From Streptomyces sp. Act143 (GTDB taxonomy: Bacteria > Actinomycetota > Actinomycetes > Streptomycetales > Streptomycetaceae): a stretch of DNA of 57,187 nt. The DNA is taken from the NCBI RefSeq assembly GCF_003143935.1, contig NZ_QFRX01000001.1:5778529-5835715 (forward strand). Reading direction: 5' to 3'. Both the position numbers and the translations under genes were made by a program. Each line of letters starts with the position of its first letter. The stretch's first letter is position 1. Shown here one piece after another: positions 25,699-34,010 of this stretch. The notes under the pieces were generated by a model that had not been told where the DNA came from, did no database searches, and saw only the letters and a list, made by a program, of their open reading frames with translations.

Positions 25699-25730
25699 AG
25701 GACCGCCTGCCGACCTCGGCAGGCGGTCCT
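25699..25730 (-). terminator. hairpin terminator between aspC and add
   Basis: Perfect 15-bp arms AGGACCGCCTGCCGA / TCGGCAGGCGGTCCT separated by 2 nt, 14 nt past the aminotransferase stop on the minus strand and 77 nt before the add start. Confidence 0.88.
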
Positions 25731-25743
25731 CCGGGGCGGAACG

Positions 25744-26970
25744 TCAGTCGCGGGCCTCGGCCAGCAGCTTCTGGATCCGCGAGACACCCTCGACCAGGTC
25801 CTCGTCGCCCAGCGCGTACGACAGGCGCAGGTAGCCCGGCGTGCCGAAGGCCTCACCCGGGACGACCGCGACCTCGGCCTCCTCCAGGATCAGCGCGGCC
25901 AGCTCGACCGAGTTCTGCGGGCGCTTGCCGCGGATCTCCTTGCCGATCAGGGCCTTGACCGACGGGTAGGCGTAGAAGGCGCCCTCGGGCTCGGGGCAGA
26001 GCACGCCGTCGATCTCGTTGAGCATCCGCACGATCGTCTTGCGGCGGCGGTCGAAGGCCTCCTTCATCTTCTCGACGGCCGACAGGTCACCGGAGACGGC
26101 GGCGAGGGCGGCCACCTGGGCGACGTTCGACACGTTCGAGGTGGCGTGCGACTGGAGGTTCGTCGCGGCCTTGACCACGTCCTTCGGGCCGATGACCCAG
26201 CCCACGCGCCAGCCCGTCATGGCGTACGTCTTCGCCACACCGTTGACGACGATGGTCTTGTCGGCCAGCTCGGGCACGACCACCGGCAGCGAGTGGAACT
26301 CGGCGTCGCCGTAGACCAGGTGCTCGTAGATCTCGTCGGTCAGGACCCACAGGCCCTTCTCGGCGGCCCAGCGGCCGATCTCCTCGATCTGCGCGCGGGT
26401 GTAGACGGCGCCGGTCGGGTTGGACGGGGAGACGAAGAGGAGGACCTTCGTGTTCTCCGTGCGCGCCGCTTCGAGCTGCTCCACGCTGACCCGGTAGCCG
26501 GTGGTCTCGTCCGCGACGACCTCGACCGGGACACCGCCGGCGAGGCGGATCGACTCCGGGTACGTCGTCCAGTACGGGGCCGGGACGATGACCTCGTCGC
26601 CCGGGTCGAGGATCGCGGCGAAGGCCTCGTAGATGGCCTGCTTGCCGCCGTTGGTGACGAGGACCTGGCTCGCGTCGACCTCGTAGCCGGAGTCGCGCAG
26701 GGTCTTCGCGGCGATCGCGGCCTTCAGCTCGGGGAGACCGCCGGCCGGCGTGTACCGGTGGTACTTCGGGTTGGAGCAGGCCTCGATGGCGGCCTGGACG
26801 ATGTAGTCCGGGGTCGGGAAGTCGGGCTCACCGGCGCCGAAGCCGATCACCGGGCGCCCGGCGGCCTTCAGGGCCTTGGCCTTGGCGTCCACGGCGAGGG
26901 TGGCGGACTCGGAGATCGCGCCGACTCGGGCGGAGACCCGGCGCTCGGTGGGAGGGGTTGCAGCGCTCAT
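25744..26970 (-). CDS. aspC: pyridoxal-phosphate aspartate aminotransferase (class I)
   Basis: 408-aa fold-type I aminotransferase of the Thermus/Bacillus AspAT (subgroup 1b) type. Seen: VIGFGAGEPDFPTPDYI, YTPAGGLPELK, VTNGGKQAIYEAF, PAPYWTTYPE, SPSNPTGAVY (Asn contacting PLP), LTDEIYEHLVY (Asp/Tyr), and GVAKTYAMTGWRVGW containing the PLP Lys; C-terminal YLRLSYALGDED carries the substrate-binding Arg. ATG 26970 (MSAATPPTERRVSARVG) gives the normal length. Divergent from tRNA-Trp/secE. Conserved place next to secE in Streptomyces. Confidence 0.93.
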   Translation of the reverse strand: MSAATPPTERRVSARVGAISESATLAVDAKAKALKAAGRPVIGFGAGEPDFPTPDYIVQAAIEACSNPKYHRYTPAGGLPELKAAIAAKTLRDSGYEVDASQVLVTNGGKQAIYEAFAAILDPGDEVIVPAPYWTTYPESIRLAGGVPVEVVADETTGYRVSVEQLEAARTENTKVLLFVSPSNPTGAVYTRAQIEEIGRWAAEKGLWVLTDEIYEHLVYGDAEFHSLPVVVPELADKTIVVNGVAKTYAMTGWRVGWVIGPKDVVKAATNLQSHATSNVSNVAQVAALAAVSGDLSAVEKMKEAFDRRRKTIVRMLNEIDGVLCPEPEGAFYAYPSVKALIGKEIRGKRPQNSVELAALILEEAEVAVVPGEAFGTPGYLRLSYALGDEDLVEGVSRIQKLLAEARD

Positions 26971-27150
26971 GGGACCCATCGTTTCAGACCGGAAACGCCC
27001 CCGGCACGCGGGTTTCACAGACTGAACAGCGACTGAACAACCGTCCGGATTCACACGGGTATTGGCGCGGTGGCCTGGGTGATCTTCGGCCGTGTTCCGG
27101 GTGCCGGCGGGACGATCTTCGGCCATCGCAGTCCCCACAGGCCCTTTCTG

Positions 27151-27180
27151 TTCGACGCTGGGCTCCGGAGCACGTACACT
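27151..27180 (+). promoter_or_regulatory. candidate promoter for tRNA-Trp (and perhaps secE)
   Basis: TTCGAC, 18-nt spacer, TACACT; about 88 nt before the tRNA. The 297-nt gap 26971-27267 otherwise shows no gene. Confidence 0.5.
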
Positions 27181-27267
27181 CTCACCTCGTTGGCCTCACA
27201 GCGGCCGCACTCATCCGGTGCACACCGAGCACCCGGGCGGATGCGGTACGTTTGGGGGGAACCACAA

Positions 27268-27340
27268 AGGGTCGTAGCTCAATTGGTAGAGCACCGGTCT
27301 CCAAAACCGGCGGTTGGGGGTTCAAGTCCCTCCGGCCCTG
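27268..27340 (+). tRNA. tRNA-Trp (CCA)
   Basis: 73 nt; acceptor AGGGTCG / CGGCCCT, D-arm AGCTCAATTGGTAGAGC, anticodon stem CCGGT-CTCCAAA-ACCGG (CCA), T-arm with TTCAAGT, discriminator G. Position before secE is the same as trnW in most actinobacteria. Confidence 0.96.
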
Positions 27341-27448
27341 CTACACACACCTTCGCCAGGATGTGTGCGCATGTACGTACAGCAATGCACCGCCGTGCGG
27401 CTCAGACCGGGCGCGGCACGGCCACGACCCGGGAACAGGTGAGGACGA

Positions 27449-27736
27449 ATGGCGGACGCCGTGGGCTCCATCGACACGCCTGACGCCCAGGACGAGGCGC
27501 CGGAGTCGAAGAAGAAGGCCCGTAAGGGCGGTAAGCGCGCCAAGAAGGGCCCGCTGAAGCGACTCGGCATCTTCTACCGGCAGATCGTCGCAGAGCTTCG
27601 CAAGGTCGTCTGGCCTACGCGCAGCCAGCTGACGACGTACACGACCGTGGTGATCGTCTTCGTGATCGTCATGATCGGCCTGGTCACCGTGATTGACTAT
27701 GGACTCAATCACGCCGCCAAGTACGTCTTCGGCTGA
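27449..27736 (+). CDS. secE: preprotein translocase subunit SecE
   Basis: 95-aa single-TM subunit that clamps SecY in the Sec translocon. Lys/Arg-rich N-terminus, then the amphipathic motif FYRQIVAELRKVVWPTRSQLTTYTTVVIVFVIVMIGLVTVIDYGL, the universal SecE region. ATG follows GGTGAGGACGA. 108 nt after tRNA-Trp; followed by a hairpin before nusG. Confidence 0.95.
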   Translation: MADAVGSIDTPDAQDEAPESKKKARKGGKRAKKGPLKRLGIFYRQIVAELRKVVWPTRSQLTTYTTVVIVFVIVMIGLVTVIDYGLNHAAKYVFG

Positions 27737-27744
27737 GCAAAGTC

Positions 27745-27779
27745 GCGAAGGGCGCCGTGGTTACCGGCGCCCCTTTCGC
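27745..27779 (+). terminator. hairpin between secE and nusG
   Basis: CGAAGGGCGCCG / CGGCGCCCCTTTCG with a small bulge and TGGTTA loop. Because nusG follows in the same direction with little room for a promoter, this may be a partial terminator or processing site. Confidence 0.6.
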
Positions 27780-27817
27780 ATGTTCCACCCCTATGTATCC
27801 AGGAAGAAGCAGCCACC

Positions 27818-28678
27818 GTGTCTGACCAGAACCTGAACGACGCCATCGAGCCGGACGAGTCCGTGGAAGACGAGCTCGACATCGTCGAGGGCGCGGACGA
27901 GGACCTGGACGAGTTCGAGGCTGCCGATGAAGAGGCCGGCGAGCCCGCCGAGGAAGCCGCCCTCCACGTCGAGGACGAGGACGCCGAGGACGAGTCCGGC
28001 GGCGACGTCGAGGACGTCGAGGACGAGGAAGAGGCTGTCGAGGAGGAGCCGGCCGAGCCGGTCGACCCCGTCGCCGCCCTGCGCGAGGAACTGCGCACCC
28101 TCCCCGGCGAGTGGTACGTCATCCACACCTACGCCGGTTACGAGAACCGCGTGAAGACCAACCTCGAGCAGCGCGCCGTCTCGCTGAACGTCGAGGACTA
28201 CATCTTCCAGGCCGAGGTGCCGCAGGAAGAGGTCGTCCAGATCAAGAACGGCGACCGCAAGACGATCCGTCAGAACAAGCTCCCCGGCTACGTGCTGGTG
28301 CGCATGGACCTGACGAACGAGTCCTGGGGTGTCGTCCGCAACACGCCCGGCGTCACCGGCTTCGTGGGCAACGCCTACGACCCGTACCCGCTGACCCTGG
28401 ACGAGATCGTGAAGATGCTCGCCCCGGAGGCCGAGGAGAAGGCCGCCCGCGAGGCCGCCGAGGCCGAGGGCAAGCCCGCGCCGCAGCGCAAGGTCGAGGT
28501 CCAGGTCCTGGACTTCGAGGTCGGCGACTCGGTCACCGTCACCGACGGCCCGTTCGCCACGCTGCAGGCCACGATCAACGAGATCAACGCCGACTCGAAG
28601 AAGGTCAAGGGTCTCGTCGAGATCTTCGGGCGTGAGACCCCGGTCGAGCTGTCCTTCGACCAGATTCAGAAGAACTGA
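27818..28678 (+). CDS. nusG: transcription termination/antitermination factor NusG
   Basis: 286 aa: binds the RNA polymerase clamp and couples transcription to Rho or ribosomes. The first ~95 residues are an acidic Asp/Glu-rich extension (EDEDAEDESGGDVEDVEDEEE) typical of actinobacterial NusG. The NGN domain starts at EWYVIHTYAGYENRVKTNL, has VPQEEVVQIKNGDRK and KLPGYVLVRMDL; then VRNTPGVTGFVG. The KOW domain is FEVGDSVTVTDGPFATLQATINEINADSKKVKGLVEIFGRETPVELSFDQ. GTG start at 27818. Confidence 0.96.
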   Translation: MSDQNLNDAIEPDESVEDELDIVEGADEDLDEFEAADEEAGEPAEEAALHVEDEDAEDESGGDVEDVEDEEEAVEEEPAEPVDPVAALREELRTLPGEWYVIHTYAGYENRVKTNLEQRAVSLNVEDYIFQAEVPQEEVVQIKNGDRKTIRQNKLPGYVLVRMDLTNESWGVVRNTPGVTGFVGNAYDPYPLTLDEIVKMLAPEAEEKAAREAAEAEGKPAPQRKVEVQVLDFEVGDSVTVTDGPFATLQATINEINADSKKVKGLVEIFGRETPVELSFDQIQKN

Positions 28679-28724
28679 ATCAGGCCCGTCGTTGGCCGAC
28701 ATACGCAGTGAGGGCGCCCCGCCG

Positions 28725-29201
28725 GTGGATTCCGGTCAGGGGCGTCTTCGCCGTTTCCGTGTGCCCTTCGTCTTCTTCGTGCTGGCGGCCGTCTTCGCCG
28801 CCGCCCCGGTCCTCGTGGGCGTCACCCAGTGGCAGCGGGTCGCCGAGGTGCAGGACGGGGTCCGCGCCGTGGGGACCTTCCACGCCGACGGTGCCAACTG
28901 CTGGCGGCACCGCTGCTGGGTCGAGCTCGACGTCGACGGCAAGCGGGTGGAGGCCGATCTGCCGGCCCTCACCGAGACCCGGGAGAACAAGGTCTCGCGG
29001 AACGGCAAGCCGATCGTCGTCCGGTACCTGCCCTCGGACCCGACACGGGCCGCCGAGGACGGCGGGTACGGCTACGTCGGCGCCATCACCGCCGCGCTCT
29101 CCCTGCCCGTCGTGATCCTGCTGATCTTCGCGCTGGGCACCCTGGTCGCCGTCCTGCGAGGTCGGCCGCCCTTCTCACCGTGGTCGTCACCCCGGTCCTG
29201 A
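28725..29201 (+). CDS. DUF3592-like membrane protein inserted between nusG and rplK
   Basis: 158-aa protein with one TM helix near the N-terminus (VPFVFFVLAAVFAAAPVLVGV), an extracytoplasmic stretch, and a second TM (ITAALSLPVVILLIFALGTLVAVL). The middle, GTFHADGANCWRHRCWVELDVDGKRVEADLP and VVRYLPSDPTRAAEDGG, matches the DUF3592 style: a small beta domain that reads like a conversion of a variable in a formula-like loop, with two Cys that could form a disulphide. Start uncertain: GTG 28725 has GAGGG 10 nt upstream; TTG 28692 is an alternative. Family function unknown. It interrupts the usually contiguous nusG-rplK pair. Confidence 0.72.
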   Translation: MDSGQGRLRRFRVPFVFFVLAAVFAAAPVLVGVTQWQRVAEVQDGVRAVGTFHADGANCWRHRCWVELDVDGKRVEADLPALTETRENKVSRNGKPIVVRYLPSDPTRAAEDGGYGYVGAITAALSLPVVILLIFALGTLVAVLRGRPPFSPWSSPRS

Positions 29202-29320
29202 GCTGCCGATTTCATGTCCTGGGGGCAGAGCGGCTATCGTGGTGCGGTATGCCATCTGCCTGATGATTCATCCGAATGACGCAGGTGGTAACCAACTCTC
29301 AGTAAGGACCCGGAGAGAGC

Positions 29321-29755
29321 ATGCCTCCCAAGAAGAAGAAGGTCACGGGGCTCATCAAGCTCCAGATCCAGGCCGGCGCCGCCAACCCGGCCCCGCCGGT
29401 CGGCCCCGCGCTGGGTCAGCACGGCGTGAACATCATGGAGTTCTGCAAGGCCTACAACGCCGCGACCGAGTCGCAGCGTGGCTGGGTGATCCCGGTGGAG
29501 ATCACGGTCTACGAGGACCGCTCCTTCACCTTCATCACCAAGACGCCGCCGGCCGCGAAGATGATCCTCAAGGCCGCGGGTATCGAGAAGGGCTCCGGCG
29601 AGCCGCACAAGACCAAGGTCGCCAAGATCACCGAGGCGCAGGTCCGCGAGATCGCCACCACCAAGCTCCCCGACCTCAACGCCAACGACCTGGACGCCGC
29701 CGCGAAGATCATCGCCGGTACCGCGCGTTCCATGGGCGTCGTCGTCGAGGGCTGA
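29321..29755 (+). CDS. rplK: 50S ribosomal protein L11
   Basis: 144-aa protein of the GTPase-associated centre that binds 23S rRNA helices 43/44 and stimulates RelA. Complete family sequence: KLQIQAGAANPAPPVGPALGQHGVNIMEFCKAYNA, SFTFITKTPPAAKMILKAAGIEKGSGEPHKTKVAKIT, and DLDAAAKIIAGTARSMGVVVEG. ATG 29321 follows CCGGAGAG. A 119-nt gap upstream follows the DUF3592 gene and may hold the rplKA promoter. Confidence 0.97.
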   Translation: MPPKKKKVTGLIKLQIQAGAANPAPPVGPALGQHGVNIMEFCKAYNAATESQRGWVIPVEITVYEDRSFTFITKTPPAAKMILKAAGIEKGSGEPHKTKVAKITEAQVREIATTKLPDLNANDLDAAAKIIAGTARSMGVVVEG

Positions 29756-29836
29756 GCCCCAACACCCGTACATCAGCAGAAGTGGCAGGGCCTGCTCGGC
29801 CCGGACCACGACTCCTAAGACTCACCAGGAGAAGCA

Positions 29837-30562
29837 GTGAGCAAGCGCAGCAAGTCTCTCCGCGCTGCGGACGCCAAGGTCGACCGGGACAAGCTCTACG
29901 CCCCGCTCGAGGCCGTCCGTCTCGCCAAGGAGACCTCCACGACCAAGTTCGACGGCACCGTCGAGGTCGCCTTCCGTCTGGGTGTCGACCCGCGCAAGGC
30001 CGACCAGATGGTCCGTGGCACCGTGAACCTTCCGCACGGCACCGGTAAGACCGCCCGGGTCCTGGTCTTCGCGACCGGTGACCGTGCCGAGGCCGCGCGT
30101 GCCGCGGGCGCCGACATCGTCGGCGCCGACGAGCTCATCGACGAGGTGTCGAAGGGCCGTCTGGACTTCGACGCCGTCGTCGCCACCCCGGACCTCATGG
30201 GCAAGGTCGGCCGTCTCGGCCGCGTCCTCGGCCCCCGTGGTCTCATGCCGAACCCGAAGACCGGCACCGTGACCCCGGACGTCGCCAAGGCTGTCAACGA
30301 CATCAAGGGCGGCAAGATCGAGTTCCGCGTCGACAAGCACTCGAACCTGCACTTCATCATCGGCAAGACGTCGTTCGACGACAGCAAGCTGGTGGAGAAC
30401 TACGGCGCCGCGCTGGAGGAGATCCTCCGTCTGAAGCCGTCCGCCGCCAAGGGTCGCTACATCAAGAAGGCCGCGATCAGCACCACGATCGGCCCCGGCA
30501 TTCCGGTCGACCCGAACCGCACCCGCAACCTCCTCGTCGAGGAGGACCCGGCCGCGGTCTGA
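29837..30562 (+). CDS. rplA: 50S ribosomal protein L1
   Basis: 241-aa L1-stalk protein; in bacteria it also represses translation of its own operon by binding the rplKA mRNA. Recognised by FDGTVEVAFRLGVDPRKADQMVRGTVNLPHGTGKT, the GRLGRVLGPRGLMPNPKTGTVT signature, and GGKIEFRVDKHSNLHFIIGKTSFD. GTG start behind AGGAGAA. A strong hairpin follows. Confidence 0.97.
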   Translation: MSKRSKSLRAADAKVDRDKLYAPLEAVRLAKETSTTKFDGTVEVAFRLGVDPRKADQMVRGTVNLPHGTGKTARVLVFATGDRAEAARAAGADIVGADELIDEVSKGRLDFDAVVATPDLMGKVGRLGRVLGPRGLMPNPKTGTVTPDVAKAVNDIKGGKIEFRVDKHSNLHFIIGKTSFDDSKLVENYGAALEEILRLKPSAAKGRYIKKAAISTTIGPGIPVDPNRTRNLLVEEDPAAV

Positions 30563-30588
30563 GTCTCACGGCTCACCGAAGTCAGGTC

Positions 30589-30621
30589 CGGGCCCCGCAA
30601 CCTTTCGAGGTGCGGGGCCCG
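30589..30621 (+). terminator. hairpin terminator after rplA
   Basis: CGGGCCCCGCA-A-CCT, TTCG loop, AGG-TGCGGGGCCCG; one bulged A; UUCG tetraloop. Confidence 0.88.
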
Positions 30622-30693
30622 TCCCATTTCCGGGTACGTGTGTCAGTGCCCCGCGCTAACGTGCGGAACAGGAATCACATGGGGGTGGGACGA

Positions 30694-31614
30694 ATGAAGA
30701 GCACGAGTGTGCGCCGGATGGCTCTCGCGATCGCCGCGACGACCGCGCTGACGGGCCTGGCGGCCTGTTCGTCGGGGGACTCGGGGGGTTCCGACCAGGA
30801 CGACCGGGCCTCGGGGAGCGGCGGGGGCGTCACCAAGGTCAGCCCGATAGCCGCGCTGCGCTCCGCCGAGAAGTCCACCGACGCCGCCGACTCCGCCCAG
30901 GTCGAGTCCACGACCGTCATGGGCTCGATGATGTCCATGACCGCCGACGGCGCCCTCGGCTGGGCCGACGGCATCTCCGGCACCCTCACCATCGAGTACA
31001 CCGGCGGCACCATGGCCGACACCATGCGCCAGCTGGGCACCACCAAGATGGAGGCCCGGTACCTCCCCGACGCCTACTACGCCAAGATGGGCGACGCGTT
31101 CGCCCGGCAGGCCGGCGGCAAGCACTGGATCAAGTACGACTACGACGACCTCGCGGACCTCGCGGGCGGCTCCGGCGCGTACCTCAAGGACCAGATGCAG
31201 AACACCACCCCCAACCAGTCGGTGAAGCTCCTGCTGGCCTCCGGGGACGTGAAGAAGGTCGGCGAGGAGAAGGTCCGCGGCAAGGACACCACGCACTATT
31301 CGGGCACCGTCGACGTCGCCGACCTCGCCGGCAAGAACTCCAGCCTCAGCGCGAGCCAGCTCGCCGACCTGAAGAAGCAGCTCGAACAGGCCGGGGTCAC
31401 CACCGAGACCGTCGACATCTGGGTCGACGACCAGGACCTCCTGGTCAAGAAGGTGGAGAAGGGCCAGATGGCCACCGGAGAGCTGACCCAGACCGCCTAC
31501 TACAGCGACTACGGAGTGAAGGTCTCGGCCGAAGAACCCCCGGCGAGCGACACCGAGGACTTCAAGAAGCTGCTGGAGAAGCAGGGCGGCACCGTGGCCG
31601 GAACCACCTCCTGA
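30694..31614 (+). CDS. secreted lipoprotein (LppX/LprG-like fold suspected), copy 1
   Basis: 306 aa with a lipoprotein signal: MKSTSVRRMALAIAATTALTGLAACSSG, lipobox LAAC, followed by a flexible Ser/Gly/Asp linker. The mature part has DVKKVGEEKVRGKDTTHYSGTVDVADL and alternating beta-strand sequence resembling the LppX/LprAFG or LolA-like lipid-binding barrel. ATG 30694 follows GGGGGTGGGA. It is a paralogue of the next gene. Located between rplA and rplJ as in other Streptomyces (SCO4650/4651-like). Role in lipid or envelope traffic is inferred only. Confidence 0.85.
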   Translation: MKSTSVRRMALAIAATTALTGLAACSSGDSGGSDQDDRASGSGGGVTKVSPIAALRSAEKSTDAADSAQVESTTVMGSMMSMTADGALGWADGISGTLTIEYTGGTMADTMRQLGTTKMEARYLPDAYYAKMGDAFARQAGGKHWIKYDYDDLADLAGGSGAYLKDQMQNTTPNQSVKLLLASGDVKKVGEEKVRGKDTTHYSGTVDVADLAGKNSSLSASQLADLKKQLEQAGVTTETVDIWVDDQDLLVKKVEKGQMATGELTQTAYYSDYGVKVSAEEPPASDTEDFKKLLEKQGGTVAGTTS

Positions 31615-31740
31615 GCCACACGGAATTCAGGAGACCGCTTACCCCCCATCGGTTAGGCTCGCGGCTCGGCTGTGAATCGACCATGTGTTCAGCATGTGCC
31701 GCATGCTCGGCATGTTCATTGTGTTCCTTGGGGGGAATCG

Positions 31741-32607
31741 ATGGGGTTTTCTGTACGACGTTCCGCGCGCTCCCGGACGATCGGCGTGGGGCTCGCCGCC
31801 GTCGCCCTCGCCGCCGGTGCGGTGAGCTGTTCCAAGGGGGAGTCCGCGTCCGAGGAGTCGCCGAAGATGACGCCGGCCGCCGCGGTGGCCAAGGCGGCGA
31901 AGAACTCGGACGACATCTCGTCCCTGCGGTACCGGATGACGGGCACGTACCCGGAGCAGGGGCGGATCAAGGCCGAGGCCTCGATGCGGATCAAGCCCAG
32001 CATCGCCATGAGCATGAAGATGACGGCGCTGGACCAGGGCAAGGACGGCTCCGCGGAGATCCGGCTCGTCGACAAGGCCATGTACATCGGCGGGAACCCC
32101 GAGATGGCCAAGGAGATGGACGGCAAGACCTGGATGAAGTTCGACCTGTCCGCGCTCAGCGACGAGCAGCTCGGCGGGGGCGCCGCCGGCGCCGGACAGG
32201 CCGAGCAGAACCCGGCGGCCGAGTCCACCTTCATGACCGGCGCCAAGGACGTGAAGAAGGTCGGCACCGAGAAGGTCGACGGGGTCGAGACCACCCACTA
32301 CACGGGCACCCTCACCCTCGACGCGCTCCGCGACTCCTTCAAGGACGAGGACAAGGCGACCCGCGAGAAGCGCGAGAAGAGCGTCGAGCAGTACGAGAAG
32401 ATGGGCGTCGACAAGCTCACGATGGACATGTGGATCGACGGTGCGGACCACACCAAGCAGTTCCGCATGAAGGGCGACGCCGACAAGGGCCAGCTCGACC
32501 TGACGGTCACCTTCCTCGACATCAACAAGCCGGTCACGGTCTCGGCGCCGCCCGCCAAGGACACCGTCGACCTCGCCGAGATGATGAAGGAAGCCCAGAG
32601 CGGCTGA
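31741..32607 (+). CDS. secreted lipoprotein, copy 2
   Basis: 288 aa; Arg-rich signal peptide start (MGFSVRRSARSRT), hydrophobic core and lipobox AVSC, then a Ser/Glu linker. Shares with copy 1 the block DVKKVGTEKVDGVETTHYTGTLTLDAL and a KTWMKFDLSAL motif. ATG 31741 follows TTGGGGGGAAT. Upstream 31615-31740 has a TTAGGCT -10-like box and repeated GCATGT units, suggesting separate transcription. Family and role as for copy 1 are inferred. Confidence 0.85.
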   Translation: MGFSVRRSARSRTIGVGLAAVALAAGAVSCSKGESASEESPKMTPAAAVAKAAKNSDDISSLRYRMTGTYPEQGRIKAEASMRIKPSIAMSMKMTALDQGKDGSAEIRLVDKAMYIGGNPEMAKEMDGKTWMKFDLSALSDEQLGGGAAGAGQAEQNPAAESTFMTGAKDVKKVGTEKVDGVETTHYTGTLTLDALRDSFKDEDKATREKREKSVEQYEKMGVDKLTMDMWIDGADHTKQFRMKGDADKGQLDLTVTFLDINKPVTVSAPPAKDTVDLAEMMKEAQSG

Positions 32608-32624
32608 TCACCGCAGGACCGGAT

Positions 32625-32654
32625 TTGCCTGACGGCGATCCGGTCACGTACTCT
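32625..32654 (+). promoter_or_regulatory. promoter of the rplJL operon
   Basis: TTGCCT, 18-nt spacer, TACTCT; predicted start near 32661, giving a leader of about 230 nt before rplJ. Confidence 0.65.
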
Positions 32655-32660
32655 CCTACA

Positions 32661-32830
32661 GAAGCCAAAGACCGCTGGTCGTTGCCGTGCGCTCGCTCCG
32701 AGAGTGCGGTGGCCGAAGGATCCGCAGAACTGCGGACGACCCGCGCAGGTGACTGTGGAAGTTGCTCCCGGATGGTTCTCCATGACGGTCGAGCTACGCC
32801 CCGTGCGCCTGCGCCGGGGCGTTTCGTTTT
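32661..32830 (+). ncRNA. L10 leader (autoregulatory attenuator of rplJ-rplL)
   Basis: The rplJ leader contains a structured region ending in a textbook intrinsic terminator: stem CGCCCCG ... CGGGGCG (32797-32821) with an inner GCG/CGC pair and a T-rich tail GTTTCGTTTTCTT, 60 nt before rplJ. Upstream the sequence AGGTGACTGTGGAAG and alternating hairpins match the style of the L10 leader (Rfam L10_leader), which binds L10-(L12)4 and mimics 23S rRNA. Limits are approximate; no covariance search was done. Confidence 0.7.
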
Positions 32831-32888
32831 CTTCAGTCCTCCTTCGGGTCCGCGCGGTCCTCATCACCCGGAAGGAGGCTGACGCTTT

Positions 32889-33419
32889 ATGCCGACGCCC
32901 GACAAGGCTGCCGCGGTAGCCGAGCTCACGGACAAGTTCCGCAGCTCGAACGCCGCCGTGCTGACCGAGTACCGGGGTCTCACCGTGGCGCAGCTCAAGA
33001 CGCTGCGTCGTTCTCTCGGTGAGAACGCCCAGTACGCCGTGGTGAAGAACACGCTGACCAAGATTGCGGCCAACGAGGCCGGGATCACGCTGGACGACCA
33101 GCTCTTCGCTGGTCCGACTGCCGTCGCCTTCGTCACCGGTGACCCGGTGGAGTCGGCGAAGGGTCTTCGTGACTTCGCCAAGGACAACCCGAATCTCGTC
33201 ATCAAGGGCGGTGTCCTTGACGGCAAGGCGCTCTCCGCCGACGAGATCAAGAAGCTTGCGGACCTTGAGTCCCGCGAGGTTCTGCTCGCCAAGCTGGCGG
33301 GTGCCATGAAGGGCAAGCAGACGCAGGCTGCGCAGCTCTTCCAGGCGCTCCCGACGAAGCTCGTCCGCACCGTGGACGCCCTTCGCGCCAAGCAGGACGA
33401 GCAGGGCGGTGCCGAGTAA
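32889..33419 (+). CDS. rplJ: 50S ribosomal protein L10
   Basis: 176 aa; base of the L7/L12 stalk. Contains KFRSSNAAVLTEYRGLTVAQLKTLRRSLGENAQYAVVKNTLTKIAAN and GPTAVAFVTGDPVESAKGLRDFAKDN, the L10 core, with a C-terminal helix for L12 dimers. ATG 32889 is preceded by GGAAGGAGG. Regulated by the upstream leader. Confidence 0.97.
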   Translation: MPTPDKAAAVAELTDKFRSSNAAVLTEYRGLTVAQLKTLRRSLGENAQYAVVKNTLTKIAANEAGITLDDQLFAGPTAVAFVTGDPVESAKGLRDFAKDNPNLVIKGGVLDGKALSADEIKKLADLESREVLLAKLAGAMKGKQTQAAQLFQALPTKLVRTVDALRAKQDEQGGAE

Positions 33420-33544
33420 TTCGGCTCGCATCATGACCGCCGCCTGAGGCTGTGCGTCTCAGGGAGTGGTCGTAGCGGGCCGAACGTACGCCCGCCATAC
33501 ATGTACATCCGGCACCAGCCGAATTGATTTGGAAGGAAGCCATC

Positions 33545-33931
33545 ATGGCTCTCACCCAGGACGAACTGCTCGCCGAGTTCGAGGGCATGACCCTCATCCA
33601 GCTCTCCGAGTTCGTGAAGGCGTTCGAGGAGAAGTTCGACGTCACTGCCGCCGCCGCGGCCGTCGTCGCCGCCCCGGCTGCCGGCGGTGCCGCCGGTGGT
33701 GCCGAGGCCGTCGAGGAGAAGGACGAGTTCGACGTCATCCTCACCGGCGCCGGCGAGAAGAAGATCCAGGTCATCAAGGTCGTGCGTGAGCTGACCTCCC
33801 TGGGTCTGAAGGAGGCCAAGGACCTCGTCGACGGCACCCCGAAGCCGGTCCTCGAGAAGGTCAACAAGGAGGCCGCTGACAAGGCCGCCGAGTCCCTCAA
33901 GGCCGCGGGCGCGTCCGTCGAGGTCAAGTAA
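33545..33931 (+). CDS. rplL: 50S ribosomal protein L7/L12
   Basis: 128 aa, usual length. N-terminal dimerisation domain MALTQDELLAEFEGMTLIQLSEFVKAFEEKFDV, an Ala/Val/Gly hinge, then the factor-binding domain KDEFDVILTGAGEKKIQVIKVVRELTSLGLKEAKDLVDGTPKPV. ATG 33545 follows TTGGAAGGAAG. A hairpin terminator at 33969 follows, so rpoB is partly uncoupled. Confidence 0.97.
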   Translation: MALTQDELLAEFEGMTLIQLSEFVKAFEEKFDVTAAAAAVVAAPAAGGAAGGAEAVEEKDEFDVILTGAGEKKIQVIKVVRELTSLGLKEAKDLVDGTPKPVLEKVNKEAADKAAESLKAAGASVEVK

Positions 33932-33968
33932 GACCTTTCGCAGGCCCACCGGGCCTGTAACGCAGTAG

Positions 33969-34010
33969 CGCTGAAGAGCGATCATCCATCCGGGTGGTCG
34001 CTCTTCGGCG
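33969..34010 (+). terminator. hairpin after rplL
   Basis: GAAGAGCGA (33973-33981) pairs with TCGCTCTTC (33998-34006), flanked by CGC/GCG; a smaller CAGGCCC-ACC-GGGCCTG hairpin lies just before at 33940-33957. Probably attenuates ribosomal versus RNA polymerase expression. Confidence 0.75.

Noticed and set aside
27791..28702. 303-codon frame antisense to nusG
   Set aside because: Leu/Val/Asp-rich shadow of the nusG codon bias; no start signal.
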